Shown: piece after piece, positions 1 through 8,189 of the stretch | Position numbering within the stretch: the first letter of the stretch is position 1 | Layout of the letters: each line of letters starts with the position of its first letter | Assembly: GCF_020165495.1 (NCBI RefSeq) | Contig: NZ_JAIUIE010000001.1 | Span: 124,001 to 188,000, forward strand | Source of the DNA: Mesorhizobium sp. BR1-1-16 | Lineage (GTDB): Bacteria; Pseudomonadota; Alphaproteobacteria; Rhizobiales; Kaistiaceae | DNA: 64,000 bases | Direction of reading: 5' to 3' | Notes under the pieces: model-generated | Databases searched by the model: none | Told to the model about the DNA's origin: nothing | The model's input: only the letters and a program-made list of their open reading frames with translations | Made by a program: the position numbers and the translations under genes

Positions 1-546
1 ACGGCTGCGTCGACGGCCAGCGGTCCGGCCGATCTTTATTCGTTCCTGAGCGGCTTCCTCGATTTTCCCCGCGAGAACGACGCCTCCTGGATTTCAATCC
101 TCTATGTGCTGTCGAGCTTCTCATTCGAGCATTATTATGGGATGCCCGGCCTCGCGCGTTCGTTCATCAGCGAGGACTATTACGAAGCGGCGCGCAAGAT
201 CTACGAGCGCGAATCGAGCGATATCAGCGCGCTGCCAACCGATCTCAAGAAGCTCATCCGGCCGGAATATTTCAATCCGAGCTTCTTTGCGGAAAGTGCA
301 TATGGCCGCATTGCTGCCGCCTCGGACGCCTTTCGCTGGATCATCAAGACGCCGGTGCGGAGCTATTATGGCGAGTCCGACGAGGTGGTCTCGGTCGGCC
401 TCGCCAAGCTCGCCATGAATTACCAGCAGGGTATCGGCGGCGGCAACATCGCCGTCGAGGCGATATCGACAGGCAAGACGGATCATCGGGGAACGTTTGC
501 CACGGCTGTCGCGCAGTGGAAGATCTGGTTCGACAGTTTGAAGTGA
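1..546 (+). CDS. alpha/beta hydrolase, C-terminal part (5' end outside window)
   Basis: The reading frame is open from base 1 to the stop at 546, so the true start lies upstream of the window. The visible 181 residues look like the C-terminal part of an alpha/beta hydrolase of the secreted lipase/esterase kind. A YYGESDEVV stretch fits the strand that carries the catalytic Asp, and DHRGTF near the end fits the catalytic His. The nucleophile Ser is not in the window, so substrate cannot be inferred. It is followed 73 bases later by a co-directional Dabb gene. Confidence 0.65.
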   Translation, partial: TAASTASGPADLYSFLSGFLDFPRENDASWISILYVLSSFSFEHYYGMPGLARSFISEDYYEAARKIYERESSDISALPTDLKKLIRPEYFNPSFFAESAYGRIAAASDAFRWIIKTPVRSYYGESDEVVSVGLAKLAMNYQQGIGGGNIAVEAISTGKTDHRGTFATAVAQWKIWFDSLK

Positions 547-619
547 CTTGGCCTTTCGTCGGCTCCCGGTGAGGCTGTGCCGGCCTTTCTGAAACTCTCA
601 ACATCTCAGGACCCCGTCC

Positions 620-910
620 ATGATCCGTCACACGGTCGCTTTCCGTCTCCACCACGCAAAGGGTTCGCCTGCCGAGGCCGCCTTTCTCGCCGACGCACGT
701 GTGCTTGAGCATATTCCCGGCGTCACCGCCTTCGAGCAGCTTCGGCAGGTGAGTCCCAAGAACGGGTTCGATTTCGGTTTCTCGATGGAATTCGCCGATC
801 AGGCTGCCTATGACGGCTACAACACCCATCCCGACCACGTCGCGTTCGTGCGCGACCGCTGGATCCCGGAGGTGGCCGAGTTCCTCGAACTCGACTATGC
901 GCCGCTGTGA
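620..910 (+). CDS. Dabb (stress-responsive A/B barrel) domain protein
   Basis: This 96-residue protein is a single Dabb domain. It begins with the family pattern MIRHTVAFRL, has a central FDFGFSMEF strand, and ends with a YNTHPDHVAF-type motif in which the His residues are conserved. Dabb proteins are small ferredoxin-like dimers; a few are polyketide cyclases, but most have no known substrate. The length equals the usual single-domain form. AGGA lies about 12 bases before the ATG. The neighbours give no pathway clue. Confidence 0.85.
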   Translation: MIRHTVAFRLHHAKGSPAEAAFLADARVLEHIPGVTAFEQLRQVSPKNGFDFGFSMEFADQAAYDGYNTHPDHVAFVRDRWIPEVAEFLELDYAPL

Positions 911-937
911 GCGGCAGCGCTCACGCGCCGGAGATGT

Positions 938-1861
938 CTACTCCGGCAGCGGAATGAACTCGCTTTCATCGCCGAAGACCTTGTCGAAGCGGCCGGAGTT
1001 CCAGTCGGCCTTCGCCTGATCGATCCGCTCCTTCGATGATGATACGAAGTTCCACCAGATATGACGCGGGCCATCCATCGGCGCGCCGCCGACGAGCAGC
1101 AGCCTGGCCGGCGTGCGGGCGCGGACGGTGATCGGATCGCCCGGTCGCAGCACGAGCAGGCGACCGGCCTCGAACACATCGCCGGCGATCTCGATCTCGC
1201 CCTCGAACAGATAGAGCGCTCGCTCGACATGCGCCGGGTCGATGGGAACGCTGCTGCCCGGCTGGAGCAGCAATTCGGCATAGATGGTGTCGCTGAACGT
1301 CTCGACAGGCGAGGCCTCGCCCCAGGCTTCGCCGATGATGAGGCGGACTTTCGCGCCGCCGGCCTCGATTTCGGGCAGGCTCGCACCATCGTGGTGATGG
1401 AACGCCGGCGCTGTCTCCTCATGCGTCTTCGGCAGCGCGACCCAGGTCTGCAGGCCCGAGATGCGGCGATCATTGGCCTTTTGGCGGAACGCGTCGCTGG
1501 AGCGCTCGCTATGGGCGATGCCGCGTCCGGCCGTCATCCAGTTGACGTCGCCCGGCCGCACAGCGGCCTCGACGCCGGTCGAATCGCGGTGGATGATCTC
1601 GCCGTCGAAGAGATAGGTGACCGTGGCAAGACCGATATGGGGATGCGGCCGCACATCGAGGCCTTCGCCGGAGGGAAATTCGCCTGGGCCCATCTGGTCG
1701 AGGAAAACGAAGGGGCCGACCATGCGCCGCTTGGCGGTCGGCAGCGCCCGGCGCACGAGAAACCCGCCGATATCCGCGGTGCGAGGCACCACGACCAGTT
1801 CGACCGCGTCACTTGACGCCGCATCACCGAAAATCGGGTCCTTGTCCGAAGCTCCGCTCAT
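938..1861 (-). CDS. pirin family protein
   Basis: A 307-residue bicupin of the pirin family. The N-terminal cupin carries the metal-binding pattern PHPHIGLATVTYLF followed by HRDS and an AGRGIAHSER segment, the usual Fe-coordinating His set. Some pirins are quercetin dioxygenases and others act as redox-sensitive cofactors, so the role is open. The reading frame extends 28 codons further upstream, but the ATG at 1861 is preceded by GGGAGAGGA at good spacing and the protein then begins MSGASDKDP, so I chose it. It lies downstream of xseB on the same strand, with a 119-base gap. Confidence 0.88.
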   Translation of the reverse strand: MSGASDKDPIFGDAASSDAVELVVVPRTADIGGFLVRRALPTAKRRMVGPFVFLDQMGPGEFPSGEGLDVRPHPHIGLATVTYLFDGEIIHRDSTGVEAAVRPGDVNWMTAGRGIAHSERSSDAFRQKANDRRISGLQTWVALPKTHEETAPAFHHHDGASLPEIEAGGAKVRLIIGEAWGEASPVETFSDTIYAELLLQPGSSVPIDPAHVERALYLFEGEIEIAGDVFEAGRLLVLRPGDPITVRARTPARLLLVGGAPMDGPRHIWWNFVSSSKERIDQAKADWNSGRFDKVFGDESEFIPLPE

Positions 1862-1980
1862 GACATGTCCTCTCCCGCCTCTGGCCCGTCGTCCCAACAT
1901 GGCGACGATGCCGCACGACCGGAAGGACCGCCAGCGACGACGCACCGTTCAGGATTGCGTCGCGCAACGATGGAGGCGGA

Positions 1981-2232
1981 TCAGCCTTCGACGTCGAGAG
2001 GCTCCGTGCCGATCGCCTGGCCGGACGCACCGGTCCTGATCTTCTCGACCTTGGCCTCGGCCTGAGCCAGAAGCGCCTCGCAATGTTTCTTCAGGGCCTC
2101 GCCGCGCTCATAGATGCGGATCGATTCTTCGAGCGGGACATCGCCGCGTTCGAGATGGCCCACGATCGTTTCAAGCTCGGCGAGCGCCTTCTCGAAGGAG
2201 AGGCTGGCGATCGGCGTGGCCGTCTCGGTCAT
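1981..2232 (-). CDS. xseB: exodeoxyribonuclease VII small subunit
   Basis: An 83-residue protein with the XseB signature: [36 protein letters not shown], with a Lys/Ala-rich tail. XseB subunits coat the large subunit XseA, and together they degrade single-stranded DNA to short oligonucleotides in the cytoplasm. The length matches the family (about 80). The ATG at 2232 has AGGGAGAA upstream; a longer frame to 2319 lacks family similarity. In many rhizobia xseB sits beside the deacetylase gene found here at 2998, but marC lies between them in this genome. XseA is not in the window. Confidence 0.93.
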   Translation of the reverse strand: MTETATPIASLSFEKALAELETIVGHLERGDVPLEESIRIYERGEALKKHCEALLAQAEAKVEKIRTGASGQAIGTEPLDVEG

Positions 2233-2365
2233 GGTTCGTTCTCCCTGTGCATCGCCATGTTTTCCGACATCGGGCTGCCTGACGCAAGCGCGGTGCAGGT
2301 GGATGCCCGGCGCATCCACGGGCTATGCTGGCTTCTGCGGTGGAATCGGAAGGGGATCGTGACGA

Positions 2366-3001
2366 ATGGACTGGACCGTCGGCTTGAAGTTCTTTGCGGC
2401 CCTGTTCGCGATCATGAATCCGCTGACCACGCTGCCCGTCTTCCTTGCCATGACAGGGGGCCAGGACACCGCCAGCAACCGACGCACGGCGCTCACGATG
2501 ATCGCGACGGTGACGATCGGAAGCGTGATCTGCGCCTTGGTCGGCCGCCTGCTGCTCAACGTCTTCGGCATCGATATCCCGCATTTCCGACTGGCGGGCG
2601 GATTGATCGTCCTCTTGATCGCCCTGTCGATGTTGAATGGTGAGGACCATCCCTCCCATGCCGGGACGCCCGAGGAACAGGCCAAGTTTCCCGTTGCCTC
2701 CAGTATCGGCATCTACCCGCTGGGCATTCCGATCGCCTTCGGTCCCGGGACGATGGCGACCGTCATCGTCTTTGCGCAAACCTCCGCCGAGGCGGGTGCC
2801 ATGGGCGTGTATGCGATCACGCTCGCCGCCTATCTCGTCTTCTTCGGCATCGCCACGCTGGCCGCACCCTTCATCAGCCACTGGATGTCGCCAATGACAT
2901 TGTCGCTGACGCGCCGGCTGATGGGGCTGGTCCTGGCTGCCATCGCCATGGAGATGATCGTCGGTTCGCTCGGAAAGCTCTTTCCGGCCTGGCTTGGCTA
3001 G
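2366..3001 (+). CDS. MarC family (UPF0056) inner membrane protein
   Basis: A 211-residue protein with six hydrophobic segments. It opens with the MarC pattern KFFAALFAIMNPLTTLPVFLAMTGG and has IGIYPLGIPIAFGPGTMA near residue 115. MarC proteins are integral membrane proteins of unknown transport function; the old link to multiple antibiotic resistance was withdrawn. It is divergent from xseB. Its TAG stop overlaps the stop of the convergent deacetylase gene through a shared CTAG, leaving no room for a terminator between them. Confidence 0.88.
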   Translation: MDWTVGLKFFAALFAIMNPLTTLPVFLAMTGGQDTASNRRTALTMIATVTIGSVICALVGRLLLNVFGIDIPHFRLAGGLIVLLIALSMLNGEDHPSHAGTPEEQAKFPVASSIGIYPLGIPIAFGPGTMATVIVFAQTSAEAGAMGVYAITLAAYLVFFGIATLAAPFISHWMSPMTLSLTRRLMGLVLAAIAMEMIVGSLGKLFPAWLG

Positions 3002-3927
3002 CTGTTCGCCATCAGACGCGTGACATGGGCGCTGACCGAGCCGGCCAGTCCCTTGAGATCGTAGCCGCCTTCGAGAATGCTGACGATGCGCCCGCCGCAA
3101 TCCCGGTCTGCCCGCGCCATCAGCGCGTCGGTCGCCCAGGCGAAGTCCTCTTCATTGAGTTCGAGCCCGCCGAGTGGATCGCGCCAATGGGCGTCGAAGC
3201 CGGCGGATATGATGATGAGGTCGCCGCGGAAATCGTCGAGCGCCGGCAGGAGGCGCGTCTCGAACGCCTCGCGGAAGAGGGCTCCAGCGGCACCGGGTGG
3301 CAGCGGCGCATTGACGATGTTGCCGGCGCCGGTTTCGGATGCGGCGCCCGTGCCGGGATAGAGCGGGATCTGGTGCGTCGAAGCATAGAGGACCGAGGGA
3401 TCGTCCCAGAAGATGGCCTGCGTGCCGTTGCCATGGTGCACGTCCCAATCGATGATCGCGACGCGCCCGGCGCCGTGCACGCTCTGGGCATGACGCGCGG
3501 CGATCGCCGCCTGGTTGAAGAAGCAGAAGCCCATCGCCCGTTCCGGTTCGGCGTGATGGCCGGGCGGCCGCATGGCGCAAAAGGCATTGGCGACACGGCC
3601 TTGCATCACCGCGTCAACTGCCTGGCAGGCGCCGCCAACGGCGGTCAGGGCGGCTTCCAGTGTCTTCGGCGACATCACCGTATCGGCGTCGAGCCGGCCA
3701 AGCCCTTCGCGGGGGCTCGCATCGCGCAGCATGTCGAGATGGGAGGCTGGATGGCAAAGCATTACCATCGTTTCGTCGGCCATCTCGGCGCGCTCGCGGA
3801 CAAGCGTATCGAAGCCTGGCTCGGCCAGCGCCGCCTCGACGGCAACGATCCGTTCGGGACGTTCGGGATGCCCGAAGGGAACGATATGCCGGGCAAAGAT
3901 CGGGCTGCCGATCAGAAGCGTCGCCAT
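2998..3927 (-). CDS. histone deacetylase family protein (acetylpolyamine/acetoin-utilization-like)
   Basis: A 309-residue zinc deacetylase. It shows RPPGHHAEP with the charge-relay His pair near 124-125, IIDWDVHHGNGTQ with zinc ligands near D162 and H164, SAGFDAHWRDPLGG with D246, and the late EGGYD with the catalytic-type Tyr at 290. Bacterial members remove acetyl groups from small amines or proteins; histones are not implied. The frame continues to 4137, but the ATG at 3927 starts MATLLIGSPIFARH, the normal family N-terminus. The gene is convergent with marC (overlapping stops) and divergent from tsaC. Confidence 0.92.
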   Translation of the reverse strand: MATLLIGSPIFARHIVPFGHPERPERIVAVEAALAEPGFDTLVRERAEMADETMVMLCHPASHLDMLRDASPREGLGRLDADTVMSPKTLEAALTAVGGACQAVDAVMQGRVANAFCAMRPPGHHAEPERAMGFCFFNQAAIAARHAQSVHGAGRVAIIDWDVHHGNGTQAIFWDDPSVLYASTHQIPLYPGTGAASETGAGNIVNAPLPPGAAGALFREAFETRLLPALDDFRGDLIIISAGFDAHWRDPLGGLELNEEDFAWATDALMARADRDCGGRIVSILEGGYDLKGLAGSVSAHVTRLMANS

Positions 3928-4157
3928 GGGTTTCCGCCTCGCATGGATGGGAATCGCCTCGCATGGGCACAAATGATGCGTCGCCGCGTGCCGGGCGATC
4001 TCGTTCATATCAGGAGCTACAACGCGCAGCGAGCCCCGTCCGATCCCTTGGCGGCCGAAGCCCGGAAGCGTCGGCTGCGGCCGGCGGGACTTGACGGCGC
4101 CGCGGCGCTGGTTTCTTGAAGCGCCATGCCAGTGCATGGAAAAAGCGAGGCGCCGCG

Positions 4158-5129
4158 ATGATCAGGTCTGCCTTCGACCAGGCCGCGATCCGCGATGCTG
4201 TCATGGTCCTTTCGGCCGGCGGCCTCGTGGCGATGCCGACCGAGACGGTCTATGGCCTTGCCGCCGACGCGCGCAATGGCGAGGCGGTCGCGCGCATCTA
4301 TGCCGCCAAGGGGCGGCCCCGCTTCAATCCTCTCATCGCCCATGTCGCCGATTTCGGCGCGGCCGAACAGCTTGCCGTGTTCGATCCGCTGTCGCGGCGC
4401 CTTGCCGAGGCGTTCTGGCCAGGGCCGCTGACGCTGGTTGTGCCAAAACGCAGCGATGCCGGGCTCTCGGACCTTGCCACTGCCGGATTGGATACGGTCG
4501 CAATCCGCGTGCCGGCGCATCCGGCCGCGCTCGCGCTCCTTGCCGCCTTTGGCGGTCCGCTCGCCGCACCGAGCGCCAACCGGTCAGGCCATGTCAGCCC
4601 GACCACCGCCGCCCATGTCGAGACGGACCTCGGCGAGGTCGTGCCGATCATCCTCGATGCGGGGCCGAGCGCCGTCGGCGTCGAATCGACCATTTTGCGC
4701 GTCGTGAACGGCACCATCCATCTGCTGCGCGCCGGCGGGCTTTCCCGCGAACGCATCGAGGGTTTGACGGGTACGTCGCTTGTCACGGCGGGTCTCGAAG
4801 ATCCCGAGGCGCCGGTCGCCCCGGGGCAACTGGCCTCGCACTACGCGCCGGCGGCCGCCGTCAGGCTCGACGTGGCCGAGGTTAGGCCCGGCGAGGCGCT
4901 GATCGATTTCGGTCCGCATCCGCTGAAGGGCGCCGCTCAGGCGGCAGCTATCGTCAATCTCAGCCCGCGCGGTGATCTCGTCGAAGCGGCGGCTGGGCTC
5001 TTCGCCGCGCTGCGGACGCTCGATGGCGTGGCGGTATCGATCGCCGTGGCGCCAATACCCCATGAGGGGCTCGGCGAGGCGATTCGCGATCGTCTCGCCC
5101 GCGCCGCTGCGCCGCGCCCGAAGGGATAG
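4158..5129 (+). CDS. tsaC: L-threonylcarbamoyladenylate synthase, Sua5 type
   Basis: A 323-residue enzyme that makes threonylcarbamoyl-AMP from threonine, bicarbonate and ATP for t6A37 tRNA modification. The YrdC domain covers about residues 10-200: MPTETVYGLAADA near 26, KGRPRFNPLIAHV near 51, and APSANRSGHVSPT. A linker with LASHYAP near residue 230 leads into the C-terminal Sua5 domain, so this is the long form rather than short TsaC. ATG at 4158 has GAGG 7-8 bases upstream; an upstream TTG at 4116 would add 14 residues that look unrelated. It is convergent with the dnaJ-like gene, two bases apart. Confidence 0.93.
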   Translation: MIRSAFDQAAIRDAVMVLSAGGLVAMPTETVYGLAADARNGEAVARIYAAKGRPRFNPLIAHVADFGAAEQLAVFDPLSRRLAEAFWPGPLTLVVPKRSDAGLSDLATAGLDTVAIRVPAHPAALALLAAFGGPLAAPSANRSGHVSPTTAAHVETDLGEVVPIILDAGPSAVGVESTILRVVNGTIHLLRAGGLSRERIEGLTGTSLVTAGLEDPEAPVAPGQLASHYAPAAAVRLDVAEVRPGEALIDFGPHPLKGAAQAAAIVNLSPRGDLVEAAAGLFAALRTLDGVAVSIAVAPIPHEGLGEAIRDRLARAAAPRPKG

Positions 5130-5131
5130 CG

Positions 5132-6100
5132 TCAGGCGTCGTATTCCGGTCCGCGTGCGCTGTAGCGATGGCTGTCGCGCCAGCGCTGCATCAGCGCCTC
5201 GAACTCGGGATCGATCGTCTCCGGCAGCGTGATGCGCAGCGCGACCAGAAGGTCGCCATGACCGCCGGCCGTGGTCGGCAATCCCTTGCCTTTGAGGCGC
5301 ATGACGCGGCCGCCATTCGAATGGGCCGGAACGGTCATCGTCACCGAACCGCCGAGCGTTGGTACGCGCACCTTGGCGCCGAGAACCGCCTCATCCAGAG
5401 TCACCGGCAGATCGATGCGAAGATTGTCGCCCTCCACCTTGAACAGGGGATGCGGAATGAACTCGACGGTGATCATGGCGTCGCCGGCGGGGCCACCATC
5501 CGGGCTCGCCCAGCCCTGTCCGCGCAGGCGGATCTGCTTGCCGGATCGCGTTCCGGGCGGGATCGCAACCTCGAGCGTCCGGCCGGTCGGCAGTTCTGCG
5601 CGAACCTTGTCGCCGCGAACGATCTGCTCGAGCGTGACGGCTACAGCGGCATTGACGTCCTCGCCCGGCGTGCGTGTCTGCTGCGGCCTTGGACCGGCGC
5701 CGCGCCGCGCGCCGAAGCCGGCCCGGCTGGAAAAGCCGGACAGGATGTCGGAGAGGATGTCGTCGTCGCTCGCGCCGCCCTCACTCGACCAACGGAAGCT
5801 CTGCGCTCCGGGACCGGGGCGCGCGCCACGGCTGGAAAACCCCTGGAAATCGTCGAAGCCGCCGCCCTGGAAGCGCGGCTTGCCTTCGGCGTCGATCTCG
5901 CCGCGATCGAACTTCTCGCGTTTTTCCTTGTCGCCGACGATCTCATAGGCGGAATTGAGTTCGGCGAATCGATCCTGCGCCTTCGGATCATCCTTGTTGC
6001 GATCGGGATGTGACGATTTGGCCAGGCGCCGGAACGCCTTCTTGATTTCGGCTTCGCTCGCCGTCTTCTCGACGCCGAGCACCTGATATGGATCACGCAT
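5132..6100 (-). CDS. DnaJ-like co-chaperone without zinc finger (CbpA type)
   Basis: A 322-residue J protein. The J domain spans about residues 1-70 with HPD at 31-33, followed by a Gly/Phe-rich segment (about 78-115) and a DnaJ C-terminal substrate-binding region from about 137 onward (PGEDVNAAVAVTLEQIVRG, then IPPGTRSGKQIRLRGQG). The four CxxCxGxG zinc-finger repeats of true DnaJ are absent, so it belongs with CbpA. It should stimulate DnaK ATPase. An RpoH-like promoter sits about 60-90 bases upstream of the ATG. It follows a lipoprotein gene on the same strand. Confidence 0.92.
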   Translation of the reverse strand: MRDPYQVLGVEKTASEAEIKKAFRRLAKSSHPDRNKDDPKAQDRFAELNSAYEIVGDKEKREKFDRGEIDAEGKPRFQGGGFDDFQGFSSRGARPGPGAQSFRWSSEGGASDDDILSDILSGFSSRAGFGARRGAGPRPQQTRTPGEDVNAAVAVTLEQIVRGDKVRAELPTGRTLEVAIPPGTRSGKQIRLRGQGWASPDGGPAGDAMITVEFIPHPLFKVEGDNLRIDLPVTLDEAVLGAKVRVPTLGGSVTMTVPAHSNGGRVMRLKGKGLPTTAGGHGDLLVALRITLPETIDPEFEALMQRWRDSHRYSARGPEYDA

Positions 6101-6159
6101 GAAAACCCCCTCGGCGGGCAGAATTCGGTCCCGGTCCGCAGACCCGGGATCGTCAGGTC

Positions 6160-6188
6160 ATATAAGGAGACCTAGGAATTGATTCCAG
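6160..6188 (-). promoter_or_regulatory. candidate RpoH (heat-shock) promoter of the dnaJ-like gene
   Basis: On the minus strand CTGG (6185-6188), an 18-base spacer and CTTATAT (6160-6166) match the alphaproteobacterial RpoH consensus CTTG-N17/18-CYTATnT with one mismatch. The element lies 60 bases upstream of the J-protein ATG. The match was found by eye; the link to heat shock is inference from the downstream gene. Confidence 0.42.
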
Positions 6189-6225
6189 TCGCAAGCGTTG
6201 CGGCTGAGCGACTTTCAGCGACGGT

Positions 6226-6681
6226 TCAGAGCAGGGCCTGATCGTCCGCCGACATGTCGAAGAGCTGCCACGACCCGTCGATCGACCGGCACGCATGACC
6301 ATGATAGCGCCTCACGCCGCGTACGTCGCTGACCGTCAGTGCGATCGGCCGGCAGGAAAGCCCGCCCGTCCGGATGCGTGCATCGGCAAGGGCCGCGATC
6401 GTGCCCTCGTTCCCGGTGTCGGGATTTGTCCAGTCGAGCGGGTCGCCGTTGGGGGCTTCGGCCAGCCGGTCGGCGGCGAGCGTCCGGATCGTCTCCCAGT
6501 CCGATTGCGCGAGCGACCCGACGACAGTCGGTGCCGGCGGCTGCACCGGTTGCGGCTCTGGGGTGGCCGCTGGCGTGATCGAGCCGGTGGTCATGCTGTC
6601 GACGCCGCCATGACCGAACGGCGACAGGCCGCAGCCAGCGAGGCCGCAGGCGATGACGAGAATCGCCGCGCCACGTCTCAT
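6226..6681 (-). CDS. surface-antigen-like lipoprotein (RT0821/Lpp0805 type)
   Basis: A 151-residue lipoprotein. Starting at the ATG at 6681 gives [18 protein letters not shown], a lipoprotein signal with LAGC lipobox; the Cys near residue 17 would be lipidated. A Thr/Pro-rich linker follows, then a C-terminal domain with [17 protein letters not shown] and [13 protein letters not shown], the pattern of the C-terminal part of 17-kDa surface antigen relatives. Its function is unknown. It is divergent from pdxH and upstream of the dnaJ-like gene, an arrangement often seen in rhizobia. The upstream extension to 6768 is not credible because it precedes the signal peptide. Confidence 0.72.
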   Translation of the reverse strand: MRRGAAILVIACGLAGCGLSPFGHGGVDSMTTGSITPAATPEPQPVQPPAPTVVGSLAQSDWETIRTLAADRLAEAPNGDPLDWTNPDTGNEGTIAALADARIRTGGLSCRPIALTVSDVRGVRRYHGHACRSIDGSWQLFDMSADDQALL

Positions 6682-6812
6682 GCGCTGCCCTCGCGGCGCG
6701 CAGAGCGTTGCCGATGGCTGGCAAAGGGGCTGGCGCCCGCTATATCTTTGGTCGGTTGCGGCATGCACGCCCCTGGAGCATTGGCTGCAGCATCGGGGAA
6801 ATTGGGTTAAGA

Positions 6813-7415
6813 ATGAGTGACTTCACGGACGCGACCAACCCATTCGGCCTTTTTGCGGAATGGCTGCTCGAAGCGGAAAAGAGCGAGCCGAACGATCCCA
6901 ACGCCATGGCGCTGGCAACCGTCGACGCGGATGGCCTGCCGGATGTGCGGATGGTGCTCTTGAAGGATTTCGACGAGAGCGGCTTCGTATTTTACACGAA
7001 CTACGAAAGCGCCAAGGGGCGCGAGCTCCTGGCGCAGCCGAAAGCGGCATTGCTCTTCCATTGGAAGTCGCTCAGGCGGCAGGTGCGCGTGCGCGGCCCT
7101 GTCGAGCAAGTCACTCCCAAGGAAGCAGACGACTATTTCAAGACGCGCGCGCGCCACAGCCGGCTCGGCGCTTGGGCTTCGCAGCAGTCGCGGCCACTCG
7201 AATCGCGCTTCGCCCTGGAGAAGGCCGTCGCGCTGGTGGCGGCCCGCTATCCACTTGGCGACGTTCCGCGCCCGCCGCATTGGTCAGGCTTCCGCATTCG
7301 CCCCACGCAGATCGAATTCTGGAAGGACGGTTCCTTCCGCCTGCATGACCGGATCGTCTTCGGCCGTGCCGAACCGGACGCGCCCCAATGGAGCCGCGAG
7401 CGGCTCTATCCATAG
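6813..7415 (+). CDS. pdxH: pyridoxamine 5'-phosphate oxidase
   Basis: A 200-residue FMN enzyme that oxidises pyridoxine or pyridoxamine phosphate to pyridoxal phosphate. Typical motifs are present: [22 protein letters not shown], a [13 protein letters not shown] phosphate/FMN segment, [14 protein letters not shown], and the C-terminal RLHDRIVF and WSRERLYP. The ATG at 6813 gives the family N-terminus; the frame is open further upstream but overlaps the divergent lipoprotein gene. No strong ribosome binding site is seen, only TTAAGA. Length matches the family. Confidence 0.96.
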   Translation: MSDFTDATNPFGLFAEWLLEAEKSEPNDPNAMALATVDADGLPDVRMVLLKDFDESGFVFYTNYESAKGRELLAQPKAALLFHWKSLRRQVRVRGPVEQVTPKEADDYFKTRARHSRLGAWASQQSRPLESRFALEKAVALVAARYPLGDVPRPPHWSGFRIRPTQIEFWKDGSFRLHDRIVFGRAEPDAPQWSRERLYP

Positions 7416-7477
7416 GCGTTGATCTCCGGGCCGTGTCCTGTGCGGGGGCAGTCGGTCGCATCGCGAGGAGCGGCTTG

Positions 7478-8056
7478 CTACCGGCGCGACCCCGTCCGAG
7501 CCAGCTTCACGGCCAGCCATATGGCGGAGATGAGGAAATAGAACGCGCCAAAGGCTGCATAGGGCGCAATATCGGCGATGCCGGGCGTGGCGGCCCCCGT
7601 CGCCTGCTTGATGAAGAAGCCGCCAGCCAGCGCAGACTGGGCGCCGCTCAGGATCATCGCCCATTGCGCGCCGGTCTTCCAACGCCGCGCGCCGGTGATC
7701 AGCTGCAACAGACCGGCAACGATCGCCCAGGCGCCGAAAACGGCCAGAACCGCGTTCAGGCTGTACCCGAGTGCGATGACGACGGCGAGGCTGGTCAGCA
7801 CGCTGATGGTGGCGTTCAGCGCCTGGCTGGGATTGGCCTTCAGGCCGCCACTGCGCTGCGCATCGACGATATTGGCGACGGCATCCCAGGCCGGATACGC
7901 GATCAGAAGAGCAGCCTCGATCGCTGGCATGCTCCTGCCGAGCGTGAAGGCGGCCGCGACCCAGACGATGGAGAAGCCGGCGCGGGTAAAATAATACGAC
8001 CTCAGCCAGCGCGATGCGGCGAGAGGGGAGGGTTGCGGAAGGGTTGCGTAGCTCAT
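7478..8056 (-). CDS. DUF308-like multi-pass membrane protein
   Basis: A 192-residue hydrophobic protein with about six membrane segments. A loop containing a DAQRSGG motif follows the second segment, and the protein ends in a Lys/Arg-rich tail. The general layout (short membrane pairs, GARRWKTGAQW between segments 4 and 5) resembles HdeD/DUF308 relatives, but I cannot place it firmly. The ATG at 8056 is preceded by AAAGGA at 8-9 bases. It is divergent from an AraC regulator whose control region it shares, so the regulator may govern it. Confidence 0.68.
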   Translation of the reverse strand: MSYATLPQPSPLAASRWLRSYYFTRAGFSIVWVAAAFTLGRSMPAIEAALLIAYPAWDAVANIVDAQRSGGLKANPSQALNATISVLTSLAVVIALGYSLNAVLAVFGAWAIVAGLLQLITGARRWKTGAQWAMILSGAQSALAGGFFIKQATGAATPGIADIAPYAAFGAFYFLISAIWLAVKLARTGSRR

Positions 8057-8157
8057 CGATATATCCTTTCGGCCCGCGCGCGGAGAGGATCGGAAAAGAA
8101 TCCGCTCGCGCACGGTGCTCCTGAAACGGTTTGGCTTGATCCAAGAAAACCACGTAT

Positions 8158-8170
8158 TATCATTGTGATA
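8158..8170. promoter_or_regulatory. inverted repeat in the DUF308/AraC divergent region
   Basis: TATCA-TTG-TGATA is a perfect 5-bp inverted repeat with a 3-base spacer, embedded in an AT-rich patch unusual for this genome. It lies 20 bases before the earliest AraC start and 102 bases before the membrane-protein start. It could be a regulator site or a promoter element. AraC proteins more often use direct repeats, so assignment to the adjacent regulator is only a suggestion. Confidence 0.35.
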
Positions 8171-8189
8171 CGCGATCTTGCCGTAAGCT

